A stretch of 7,017 nucleotides of DNA from CAYZEZ01 sp964477295 (GTDB taxonomy: Bacteria > Bacteroidota > Bacteroidia > Bacteroidales > SM23-62). The notes under the pieces were generated by a model. That model was given only the letters and a program-made list of their open reading frames with translations, was not told the DNA's origin and did no database searches. This document shows, piece after piece, positions 1 through 5,611 of this stretch; within the stretch, counting starts at the first letter, position 1; each line of letters starts with the position of its first letter. The stretch spans positions 1 to 7,017 of the forward strand of contig CAYZEZ010000250.1 of assembly GCA_964477295.1 (NCBI GenBank), given 5' to 3'. The translations under genes were made by a program, and so were the position numbers.

Positions 1-412
1 CACTTTTTATTGCCAGGTTATGCTGCTCAAGCTGATAACCCAGGATGGCAATTGGGTGACCAATCTCATAATTTATTTTCCTGCTGCATATTAATGAAGG
101 GATGTCCCTGAATTCAGGATCATCAAGTCCAATGATAACGTATCCTTGATTACTGTTTCCGCCGGGATGAATTAATTTCTTTTTGAAATCTGTAAATGAG
201 TAGCTTTTACTTGCGCTTTCTGAGCAACCATCATCCATCGAAAACCTCAGAAGGACAGAATCCGGGCTGCCGAATTTATCTGTTATATCATCCGTTATCA
301 GATAATTCTTAATCTTAAAGCCGGTAAAAGTAGTAATGCGGGTGCCAGCCTTGCTCATGAAGTGGATTGAACAGACTGAGGGATGTACTTGCTTCCAGAT
401 TTTCCTGATCAT
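1..412 (-). CDS. Trypsin-like (S1-fold) serine-protease-related protein, partial, probably catalytically degenerate
   Basis: Open frame running off the left edge; 137 codons are visible with no stop. ATG at 412 is preceded in frame by TAA CCG, so the start can be no earlier; Met19 (358) is an alternative. Seen: TGFKIKNYLIT (residues 30-40), GYVIIGLDDPEF (90-101) and GHPIAILGYQLEQHNLAIKS (118-137). Known: the order and spacing recall trypsin-like proteases, in which TGF...Y(I/L)LTNNHV carries the catalytic His, a DYA(I/V) strand carries the Asp, and a GYP/GYQ...L..K.G stretch precedes the Ser region. Inference: here His is replaced (TDDIT, 40-44) and the Asp position reads Gly90, so two of three triad residues seem absent; the Ser region lies off the window. 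It may be a binding or scaffold protein with a protease fold rather than an active enzyme. No signal peptide is evident, so it may be cytoplasmic. It is separated by 155 bp from the operon upstream and probably has its own promoter. Coding status is fairly secure; the family assignment is from memory of motif patterns. Confidence 0.6.
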   Translation of the reverse strand, partial: MIRKIWKQVHPSVCSIHFMSKAGTRITTFTGFKIKNYLITDDITDKFGSPDSVLLRFSMDDGCSESASKSYSFTDFKKKLIHPGGNSNQGYVIIGLDDPEFRDIPSLICSRKINYEIGHPIAILGYQLEQHNLAIKS

Positions 413-444
413 CGGTTATGGATTAAATACTTAAAATTTCATTT

Positions 445-475
445 GTAAATTAAAGGATAACCTTACTGATTACAA
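445..475 (-). promoter_or_regulatory. Possible weak Bacteroidetes-type promoter for the trypsin-like gene
   Basis: On the minus strand TTG (475-473) is followed after 20 nt by TAATTTAC (452-445), which matches TAnnTTTG at six of eight positions (the last two differ). It lies about 33 nt upstream of the ATG at 412, leaving a leader of roughly 25 nt. The spacing is right but the -7 element is imperfect, so this is a candidate only. Confidence 0.3.
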
Positions 476-567
476 TACACCTTTCAGGGGATACCCTTTT
501 AATATAAATCCAGATCAACCATTTTAACGTCGAAATTGCATGAAAGGACAGAAAAATTTTATCAAAA

Positions 568-2214
568 TTATAAATTTATTGACCAAAATGCATATTTCAG
601 TGAAAGAAGATTCATAGGGTTTGAACCAAGCCCTTCCAGATCTGCTGGAATAAACCGCAAAACCCGATCATAGTAAAGAGGAACAATAACCGCTTCATCC
701 ATGATCATTTGGTCCATTTCAAGGTATAAAGGATACCTGACACTATCTTCTGAAATGGCAAGTGCCTTTTCGAACAAACGGTCAAATCCGGGATTCGAAT
801 AGTGGGTATAGTTAGGACCGTCGGGACTGAAGTTTTTGGAATAGAAGAGCGAGAGATAATTTTCTGCATCCGGATAATCGGCAATCCATGATCCACGGAA
901 AAATGCGAGCTGTGCATTAGCCATCCGGCTTCTGAAGGCTGCGCCGGTGTTTACGTCAATTTTAATCTTTATCCCGATGGCTCCCAGTTCATGCTGAATA
1001 AACTCACACAGATCCAGGTAATCAGAAGTGGTAGTGAGAGTTATCTCTTCCAACCCATTCCCATCCGGATACCCTGCTTCGATTAAAAGAGACCTCGAAC
1101 GATCCGGCTGGTATGAATAACCATCCACTCTGCCGGCAGAATAGGAAGGCATTCCCTCCGGGATAAATCCGTACACAGCAGGTGTACCCACATTGTTTCG
1201 CAGGTATTTCATCATTCTTACCCTGTCGAATCCATAATTAATGGCCTGTCTGATACGGGGATCGAATAGTGGTTCCGGAACGATGTCCCTTTTACCAGAA
1301 TCTACCAGGAATCCAAGATATTCAGTATTTAAATAGGGCTGGCTGATCAGCCTGATTTTTTGACCATAGGTTGGATTAAGATTTCCATTACGGGTAATGA
1401 GTTCGTCTTTATAGGCTTTATGAACACCACTCAGAAAGTCGATATTGCCAAGCATGAATTCCATAAACTCCGACTGTTTGTCCTTAATAAATGTAATGGA
1501 TACTCCATCGAGATATGGAAGATGATTTCCCCGGGCGTCTTTCTCAAAGTAACCAGGATTCTTCAGTAGTACCAATTTTTCATCTTCCCGCCATGCTTTA
1601 AAACAGAATGGACCGGTTCCCACCGGATTATTTCGAAAATCATCTCCGTAATGTTCAACTATTTCTTCCGGAACAACTGAACAATATGGCATTGAAAGGA
1701 TACCTATAAAAGCAGGAAAAGGATCTTTCAGGAATATGACAAAGGTAGTGTCTGCAGGTGCATAAAATCCATTTGTCGCTTCAGGATATTCCCTGTCAAC
1801 ATGCTGGAAGATCCAGGCTCCAGGCGATGCTACAGCAGGATCCACTATCCTTGATAAACTGTAAACAAAATCCTGTGCTATAACCCTCCTTCCTTTACCT
1901 TGAGGAAAAATCGGGTGGTCGTGAAAATAAACATCATCCCTCAGATGGAATGTGTATGTCAGGCCGTCCCTGCTAATATCCCAGGAACTGGCAATACAGG
2001 GCCTGATGTGCATACTGTCGTCAATTTGGACAAGCCCATTAAACAGTTGGTTTACAGGCCAAATGATGGTTTGATTCCTGGCAAAGGCCGGATCCAGCGT
2101 TGGAATACCCTTCGATTCGTTATACCTGAAAACGTTCCTGCGGCCTTGCTGATCATGTTTGCAGGACACAAACAATACAATGATTAAGATACCGATAAAA
2201 ATATTACGCTCCAT
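568..2214 (-). CDS. Family-5 extracellular solute-binding lipoprotein (peptide/nickel-type ABC transporter binding protein)
   Basis: A complete 548-residue protein, the usual size for solute-binding family 5 (SBP_bac_5, the OppA/DppA/NikA fold). Residues 1-17 are a hydrophobic export signal ending in a lipobox FVSC, so Cys18 should be lipidated and the protein anchored in the periplasm or at the cell surface. Family signatures seen: a start like YNESKGIPTLDPA (31-43), SWDISRDGLTYTFHLRDDVYFHD (77-99, described in parts: DGLTYTFHLR), the hallmark NPVGTGPF (196-203), DPRIRQAINYGFDR (318-331) and a WIADYPDAENYLSLFYS segment (443-459). The last ~90 residues have the normal domain-I return. Known members bind peptides, nickel chelates, sugars or other small molecules and pass them to an ABC permease. 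No permease or ATPase gene follows; the next gene downstream is unrelated. The start is 68 bp after the stop of the TonB-dependent receptor with no terminator between, so it is probably co-transcribed behind the TPP riboswitch. Inference: the ligand may be thiamine-related; the family alone does not tell. Confidence 0.9.
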   Translation of the reverse strand: MERNIFIGILIIVLFVSCKHDQQGRRNVFRYNESKGIPTLDPAFARNQTIIWPVNQLFNGLVQIDDSMHIRPCIASSWDISRDGLTYTFHLRDDVYFHDHPIFPQGKGRRVIAQDFVYSLSRIVDPAVASPGAWIFQHVDREYPEATNGFYAPADTTFVIFLKDPFPAFIGILSMPYCSVVPEEIVEHYGDDFRNNPVGTGPFCFKAWREDEKLVLLKNPGYFEKDARGNHLPYLDGVSITFIKDKQSEFMEFMLGNIDFLSGVHKAYKDELITRNGNLNPTYGQKIRLISQPYLNTEYLGFLVDSGKRDIVPEPLFDPRIRQAINYGFDRVRMMKYLRNNVGTPAVYGFIPEGMPSYSAGRVDGYSYQPDRSRSLLIEAGYPDGNGLEEITLTTTSDYLDLCEFIQHELGAIGIKIKIDVNTGAAFRSRMANAQLAFFRGSWIADYPDAENYLSLFYSKNFSPDGPNYTHYSNPGFDRLFEKALAISEDSVRYPLYLEMDQMIMDEAVIVPLYYDRVLRFIPADLEGLGSNPMNLLSLKYAFWSINL

Positions 2215-2282
2215 ATCACTTGTCGTAAGCTTCAGTGAACGGATGCGAATTTACAAAAACTCCGGGGCTTTAACCCAACATT

Positions 2283-4703
2283 TTAAAACCTCACTGTTAT
2301 TCCGGCCATGAAGTGAATACCGGCCTGCGGGAAATAACCATCCATGAAATATTCTTCACCACCGTAATTATACCTGTATACCCAGGCATTGCTTTCATAC
2401 TGTATATTAAAAATATTATTCGCCTGGAACCGGATGGTTATCTCTTCAACTAACGGAGGCTTAAAGGAAAAACTGGCATTAATATTATTCAGAAAATAGG
2501 GATCCAGTTTCCTTTCTTCTGACGCGGTATTATCGATGTATTGTTTTCCTACATATTTCGAAATCAGACTGATCTTCAGGTTGTCAATGATTTCAAATGA
2601 CAGTTTGCCGGCGGCGATCAGCTCCGGCGAAAATGAGAGATGAGTCTCTTCGAGTTCCCTTGACAGTTGTTGCGGTTCATTCATTGGATCATCCCAGTAA
2701 TCCCAGTTGTCGACATACTCGGTAAATTCACTGATCCTGTTCCTGCTTAATGTGGCATTCATATCCCAGGATAGCCTGCTCATTATGTTTACACCCGTCT
2801 CCAGTTCAATTCCTGCCCTGTAGCTGTCATTCACATTGGTCATGATGGGTGCCCCGGTATTGTTGATCTCTCCGGTAAGAACAAGCTGATCTTTATAATC
2901 CATATAATACACTGTGGTTGCAAGCTTCAAATGATTCATTCCCAGCCGGTAACCTAACTCATAATCAAACAGCGTTTCAGCTGCGGCCACCGGATGTAAC
3001 GGGTCTGCATCGACAAAGTTTGACCGGTTTGGTTCTCGGCTGGCAGTGGCAAAGGAGATAAACAAACTTTGAGAATTGCTCATTTGATAGTGAAGGCCAA
3101 ACTTTGGATTGACAAAAGTATATTCGTGATCCTGTCCTATGTCTCTAAGATCGTCATGAAGTCCTGTGATTTCATGCAGGATATGCCGTACCTGAATATC
3201 TCCGAAAATATTGAGAGAACGAAAAACCTGGTAATTCAGCTTTGCGTACAGGTTTCCATCCCGTTTCAATCCTGTTCCCCTGTACCATTCATGTTTATTC
3301 TCCAAAGTCCCGCTAAACCTTGCCCAGATTATCCTGCCAAAATGAAGTCCGTCATAATAACTGAAACCTCCTCCAATGGTTGCATCGAACTTTCCATAAT
3401 GATATCGTGAAGAAAAAGTGGTTCCTAGAAAATCATTGACCAGCCATTTTTGCCTGATCAGATCAGAGCTTGTGATTAAAGTATCCCCGATGCTTAAATC
3501 CGGAATACCATAATCCGCCAGTTCATCATCCTCCCTGTACGATTCATAATAACCCCTCCCATGGGTATAATGCAAGGCAGTGTTTATTGTCCAGTAGTCA
3601 TTTATTTCATATGAATATAACAACTGATAATGGTCCTGCTGGTAATTGTCTGTTTGATTATCATAATAATCCACATCATTATTCTGGTCAAGATACATCC
3701 CGCTTGGATTGTAGGTCCGGTCGGTCTCCAATATCTCCGAAGGTATTCCCAACCATGACTGGTACGTTTTCTCCTTCCCGGAAAAAATATTGAGTTTCAC
3801 CATGCTTCTTTTTGAATAATAAGCTCCCTGAATATAAAACGAGCTCAGATCGGCAAAAGCCCTGTCAATATAACCATCCGAGTTGATCTTCGACATCCTC
3901 AGATCCATCGTAAAATGGTTTTTTAAAAGACCGGATCCCACACTTATTGTATTCTTTAAAGTATTAAAGCTACCATATGAGGAGCTGATTTCAGCGTAGG
4001 CCCTCCGGTTCATTTTAAATGTCTGAAAATTCAGTGTGGCTCCAAATGCCCCTGCGCCGTTGGTGGATGTCCCGACACCCCGTTGAATCTGGACATTATC
4101 GACTGAACTCGCAAAATCGGGAAGATCGACCCACCAGACACCATGGGATTCAGCATCATTCAGTGGTATGCCATTGATTGTAATGTTTATTCTGTTCATA
4201 TCAGTACCCCGGATCCTGAAACTGGAGTAACCGATTCCGGTACCAGCATCAGATGAGGTGACAATAGAGGGTGTAAGACTCAATAAATAGGGTATGTCCT
4301 CTCCGAAATTCCTTTCCTTCAGGGCATCCTGTGTCACGGTTGAGAAGGCAAATGGACTATTTTCCCTGGCCCTGGTTGCAGATACGACCACTTCCTCTGC
4401 AAGAATATTTGCCTTGGTTAACTTAAAGTTGAGTTCAGTATCCGATTTCAGGTTAATGATCTGGGTTTTCGACGTGTAGCCAACATAGGAGACCCGTATG
4501 ATATATGATCTGTTTTTTAACCTGTTAATCCTGTAATAACCATCGATATCCGTGATCGCTCCCTGAAAGGTTTGATCTACATAGACATTGGCTCCGACAA
4601 GGGGTGATCCGAAATCATCGGTAATTACACCATAAATTGCTGATTGAGCATAGATGATAAGAGGCATACTACTAATCAGCAAAAGCAGCAGTATCTTTTT
4701 CAT
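2283..4703 (-). CDS. TonB-dependent outer-membrane receptor under TPP-riboswitch control, probable thiamine(-related) importer
   Basis: A complete 806-residue receptor. Residues 1-20 form a signal peptide (poly-Leu core, cleavage after YAQ). Residues 22-95 are a carboxypeptidase-regulatory-like beta-sandwich domain (YGVITDDFGSPLVGANV, DIDGYYRI, VSYVGYTSK), typical of Bacteroidetes receptors. EEVVVSATR (103-111) begins the plug and resembles a TonB box. The plug runs to about 230 and includes SFRIRGTDMNRINITINGIPLND, QIQRGVGTSTNGAGAFGATLN. The rest is the 22-strand barrel, rich in alternating aromatic strands and ending in ITVRF with the C-terminal Phe needed for outer-membrane insertion. ATG 4703 is chosen because the signal peptide starts there and no earlier in-frame start exists before a TAA. 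Known: TPP-controlled TonB receptors occur in Bacteroidetes and are assigned to thiamine uptake. Inference: this receptor imports thiamine, its phosphates or a precursor, with repression when TPP is abundant. The substrate is predicted from the riboswitch, not from the receptor sequence. Confidence 0.93.
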   Translation of the reverse strand: MKKILLLLLISSMPLIIYAQSAIYGVITDDFGSPLVGANVYVDQTFQGAITDIDGYYRINRLKNRSYIIRVSYVGYTSKTQIINLKSDTELNFKLTKANILAEEVVVSATRARENSPFAFSTVTQDALKERNFGEDIPYLLSLTPSIVTSSDAGTGIGYSSFRIRGTDMNRINITINGIPLNDAESHGVWWVDLPDFASSVDNVQIQRGVGTSTNGAGAFGATLNFQTFKMNRRAYAEISSSYGSFNTLKNTISVGSGLLKNHFTMDLRMSKINSDGYIDRAFADLSSFYIQGAYYSKRSMVKLNIFSGKEKTYQSWLGIPSEILETDRTYNPSGMYLDQNNDVDYYDNQTDNYQQDHYQLLYSYEINDYWTINTALHYTHGRGYYESYREDDELADYGIPDLSIGDTLITSSDLIRQKWLVNDFLGTTFSSRYHYGKFDATIGGGFSYYDGLHFGRIIWARFSGTLENKHEWYRGTGLKRDGNLYAKLNYQVFRSLNIFGDIQVRHILHEITGLHDDLRDIGQDHEYTFVNPKFGLHYQMSNSQSLFISFATASREPNRSNFVDADPLHPVAAAETLFDYELGYRLGMNHLKLATTVYYMDYKDQLVLTGEINNTGAPIMTNVNDSYRAGIELETGVNIMSRLSWDMNATLSRNRISEFTEYVDNWDYWDDPMNEPQQLSRELEETHLSFSPELIAAGKLSFEIIDNLKISLISKYVGKQYIDNTASEERKLDPYFLNNINASFSFKPPLVEEITIRFQANNIFNIQYESNAWVYRYNYGGEEYFMDGYFPQAGIHFMAGITVRF

Positions 4704-4741
4704 AGCCGAAGCATTAAATAATATTTACAAATAATTATCAT
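4700..4741 (-). other. Possible 13-codon leader ORF between the aptamer and the receptor gene
   Basis: On the minus strand an ATG at 4741-4739 lies 2 nt after GGAGGG (4749-4744), which is part of the conserved 3' strand of the TPP aptamer. It opens a frame encoding MIIICKYYLMLRL and stopping at TGA (4702-4700), which overlaps the receptor ATG (4703-4701) as ATGA. If translated it would couple ligand binding to re-initiation on the receptor. Against it: GGAGGGAA is conserved for aptamer reasons, the spacing to ATG is short, and Bacteroidetes seldom rely on Shine-Dalgarno pairing. It may be chance. Confidence 0.2.
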
Positions 4742-4820
4742 TTCCCTCCGCCGGCATTATCCGGTTCAGGTTCTAAGGGTATAATCTCAGCCTTTAATAT
4801 TCGGCACCCCCTTAGAGAAA
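4741..4820 (-). promoter_or_regulatory. TPP riboswitch (THI element)
   Basis: An 80-nt aptamer that matches the THI-box consensus throughout. Minus-strand elements: P1 TTTC (4820-4817) with GAAA (4744-4741); P2 CTAAGGG (4815-4809) with CCCTTAG (4779-4773), seven perfect pairs; P3 GCC (4805-4803) with GGC (4792-4790); the pyrimidine-sensing CTGAGA (4790-4785); P4 CCT (4770-4768) with AGG (4747-4745); P5 CCGG (4764-4761) with CCGG (4754-4751) closing the conserved ATAATG loop (4760-4755) that reads the pyrophosphate side; then the conserved GGAGGGAAA. The optional P3a arm is absent. The aptamer binds thiamine pyrophosphate and normally represses the gene behind it. It ends 37 nt before the receptor ATG. 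That gap has no GC-rich hairpin followed by a U-run, so control of translation is more likely than termination. Confidence 0.97.
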
Positions 4821-4826
4821 GCGAGA

Positions 4827-4858
4827 CAAAGATAAGGCAGAAAAGGGTGTAATCCAAA
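4827..4858 (-). promoter_or_regulatory. Bacteroidetes-type promoter of the riboswitch-receptor-lipoprotein operon
   Basis: On the minus strand TTTG (4858-4855) is followed by a 20-nt spacer and TATCTTTG (4834-4827), an exact match to the Bacteroidetes primary-sigma pattern TTTG / TAnnTTTG. Transcription would begin near 4820-4825, right at the first aptamer helix, so the riboswitch forms the very 5' end of the mRNA. The -33 element lies inside the U-tract of the preceding thioredoxin terminator. Confidence 0.75.
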
Positions 4859-4905
4859 AAACAAAAGGCTGTATCCATGCATTTTGATCATGCATTGATA
4901 CAGCC
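4856..4905 (-). terminator. Strong intrinsic terminator of the thioredoxin gene
   Basis: On the minus strand GGCTGTATC (4905-4897) pairs with GATACAGCC (4875-4867), nine pairs; after one A/G mismatch the stem continues with ATGCAT (4895-4890) pairing with ATGCAT (4882-4877), around a 7-nt loop. It is followed at once by TTTTGTTTTTT (4866-4856). It starts 26 nt after the thioredoxin stop codon. A T-poor other side (GTGCTTTTTC after the stem on the plus strand) gives only a weaker plus-strand signal, and no plus-strand gene ends here. Confidence 0.9.
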
Positions 4906-4931
4906 CTGTGCTTTTTCTTGATTTGGATTCC

Positions 4932-5288
4932 CTATTCTACATTCAAAACATCTTTAAATGCTTCGATAAAGGTTTCTTTTGGCAGGGCTCCCATCGCCAT
5001 CTGAGGCTGGCCCTCCTTAGGAACAAACAGCAGTGAAGGAATGCTCTGAATACCAAAAACTCCGGCCAGCTCGCGCTCCTCTTCAGTATTTACCTTATAT
5101 ACATGCAGTTTCCCATCAAACTCCTCAGCAAGTTCCTCGAGAATCGGTGCAACTACTTTGCAGGGCCCGCACCAATCTGCATAAAAATCGATTATACACG
5201 GTAACTTACCCTCATACTTCCAGTCTTTGCTTTGCTCAAAATTAAAGACCTTCTCCTTAAATGTGTCAATTGTTAAATGTTCGGTCAT
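4932..5288 (-). CDS. trxA: Thioredoxin
   Basis: A complete 118-residue thioredoxin-fold protein. It keeps the classic active site WCGPCK (39-44) in the context DFYADWCGPCK, the Pro of the active-site helix region (Pro48) and the cis-proline loop GIQSIPSLLF (79-88, cis-Pro84). There is no signal peptide or membrane segment, so it acts in the cytoplasm, reducing protein disulfides and itself reduced by thioredoxin reductase. It is slightly longer than the ~108 residues of E. coli Trx because of an N-terminal insert (about residues 18-29, QSKDWKYEGKLP), a layout that is common in Bacteroidetes thioredoxins. The ATG at 5288 is the only start that gives the normal N-terminus, and the predicted transcription start lies about 30 nt upstream. 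The stop is TAG. The gene has its own promoter and terminator and so is monocistronic. Identity as a thioredoxin is very secure; whether it is the main or an accessory thioredoxin of the cell is not visible. Confidence 0.96.
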   Translation of the reverse strand: MTEHLTIDTFKEKVFNFEQSKDWKYEGKLPCIIDFYADWCGPCKVVAPILEELAEEFDGKLHVYKVNTEEERELAGVFGIQSIPSLLFVPKEGQPQMAMGALPKETFIEAFKDVLNVE

Positions 5289-5325
5289 TCTGTTCTGCTT
5301 TAATATTTAATCATTTAAATATGTA

Positions 5326-5356
5326 CAAAAGTACAAATTTCTCAGTTATTCTCAAA
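5326..5356 (-). promoter_or_regulatory. Bacteroidetes-type promoter of the thioredoxin gene, with a dyad over the -7 element
   Basis: On the minus strand TTTG (5356-5353), a 19-nt spacer and TACTTTTG (5333-5326) match TTTG / TAnnTTTG exactly. The start of transcription would fall near 5319-5324, giving a leader of about 30 nt. The -7 element is embedded in a perfect dyad TGTAC-AAAA-GTACA (5322-5335), which could be a binding site for a dimeric regulator. Confidence 0.7.
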
Positions 5357-5369
5357 TTCTATGCCATAG

Positions 5370-5396
5370 CAGTGATCGGTGAACAGTGATCGGTGA
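5370..5396. repeat. Two tandem copies of a 14-nt unit (CAGTGATCGGTGA plus one base)
   Basis: CAGTGATCGGTGA occurs at 5370-5382 and again at 5384-5396, a period of 14 nt. It forms the left end of the repeat block between trxA and the nucleotidyltransferase gene. Confidence 0.85.
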
Positions 5397-5408
5397 TCCC
5401 GGTGTATG

Positions 5409-5428
5409 CCTGCCTGCCGGCAGGCAGG
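5409..5428. repeat. Perfect 20-bp palindrome, CCTGCCTGCC/GGCAGGCAGG
   Basis: The two 10-nt halves are exact reverse complements with no spacer (centre 5418/5419), and the sequence is much richer in GC than its surroundings. It would form a cruciform or RNA hairpin in either direction, but lacks a T-run after it on either strand, so it is not a standard terminator. From memory, similar palindromes recur between genes in Bacteroidetes and other environmental genomes and give rise to spurious PACRQAG peptides in automatic gene calls; one frame here reads just that. Confidence 0.85.
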
Positions 5429-5528
5429 AATTGGGAGTATTAGCAAGTATCGTTTATTCATACGTTTGCTTACACGGTAAAGGATTACAGTGATTCTGCC
5501 ACTAATCGCACCCAAATCCCCCACCCTC

Positions 5529-5563
5529 ACTCCCGATTCACGACTCCCGATTCACTATTCACC
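5529..5563. repeat. Tandem 14-nt unit ACTCCCGATTCAC (two copies plus a degenerate third)
   Basis: ACTCCCGATTCAC occurs at 5529-5541 and 5543-5555 (period 14), followed by TATTCACC as a partial third copy. Read on the minus strand it resembles the left-end unit at 5370-5396, so the two arrays face each other. Confidence 0.85.
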
Positions 5564-5571
5564 GAAATTTG

Positions 5572-5579
5572 TAATTTTG
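5572..5579 (+). promoter_or_regulatory. Possible -7 element for the tRNA nucleotidyltransferase gene
   Basis: TAATTTTG matches TAnnTTTG exactly and lies 32 nt before the ATG at 5612. No TTTG is present 19-21 nt upstream; that place falls in the right-end repeat (GATTCAC), so the -33 half is poor. If used, transcription would begin near 5585-5590, which excludes the upstream ATG at 5582 as a start. Confidence 0.4.
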
Positions 5580-5611
5580 TCATGAATAAGAACAAATTGT
5601 CATATCTACAT

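Larger units (their letters stand above)
5378..5563. repeat. Inverted-repeat-bounded intergenic element of about 190 bp (MITE-like, unclassified)
   Basis: The left sequence GGTGAACAGTGATCGG (5378-5393) and the reverse complement of the right end, GGTGAATAGTGAATCGG (5563-5547), agree except for one substitution and one single-base gap, so the block is bounded by imperfect inverted repeats. Each end is itself part of a two-copy, 14-nt period tandem repeat, and a perfect palindrome lies inside. It encodes no credible protein and no transposase. It occupies most of the 323-bp gap between the divergent genes trxA and the nucleotidyltransferase. No target-site duplication could be fixed by eye. It could be a non-autonomous mobile element or a dispersed intergenic repeat family. 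Confidence 0.55.

Noticed and set aside
494..505. Short dyad AGGG-GATA-CCCT before TTTT on the plus strand
   Set aside because: Only four pairs, and no plus-strand gene ends there; on the minus strand no T-run follows.
555..569. Hairpin AATTTT-GAT-AAAATT plus a few T at the end of the binding-lipoprotein gene, as an operon terminator
   Set aside because: The stem is only six A-T pairs and overlaps the stop codon; it is too weak to call. No better terminator was seen in 413-567, so how the operon ends is unresolved.
2215..2282. Possible promoter for the lipoprotein gene (minus strand TTG, 22 nt, TAAATTCG)
   Set aside because: One mismatch in the -7 element, long spacer and poor -33 context; co-transcription with the receptor is the simpler reading, though a secondary promoter is not excluded.
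1360..4479. Plus-strand open frames opposite the receptor and the lipoprotein (1360-1569, 1900-2187, 3069-3410, 3587-3793, 4294-4479)
   Set aside because: All are antisense to long genes with clear domain structure, and none shows a recognisable domain or upstream signal.
5033..5245. Plus-strand open frame of 70 codons opposite trxA
   Set aside because: It is antisense to the thioredoxin active-site region and shows no motif of its own.
5342..5530. Minus-strand open frame of 62 codons across the repeat block
   Set aside because: It is built from the repeats, including the palindrome read as PACRQAG, has no protein-like composition and overlaps the thioredoxin promoter. Treated as spurious.
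5582..5611. Upstream ATG (5582) as start of the tRNA nucleotidyltransferase
   Set aside because: It lies only 3 nt after a possible -7 element and adds ten residues beyond the usual family N-terminus; kept only as an alternative start.
5289..5611. tRNA or small RNA gene in the trxA/nucleotidyltransferase gap
   Set aside because: No cloverleaf, no conserved TTCRANNC arm and no terminator were found; the repeats and promoters explain most of the structure seen.
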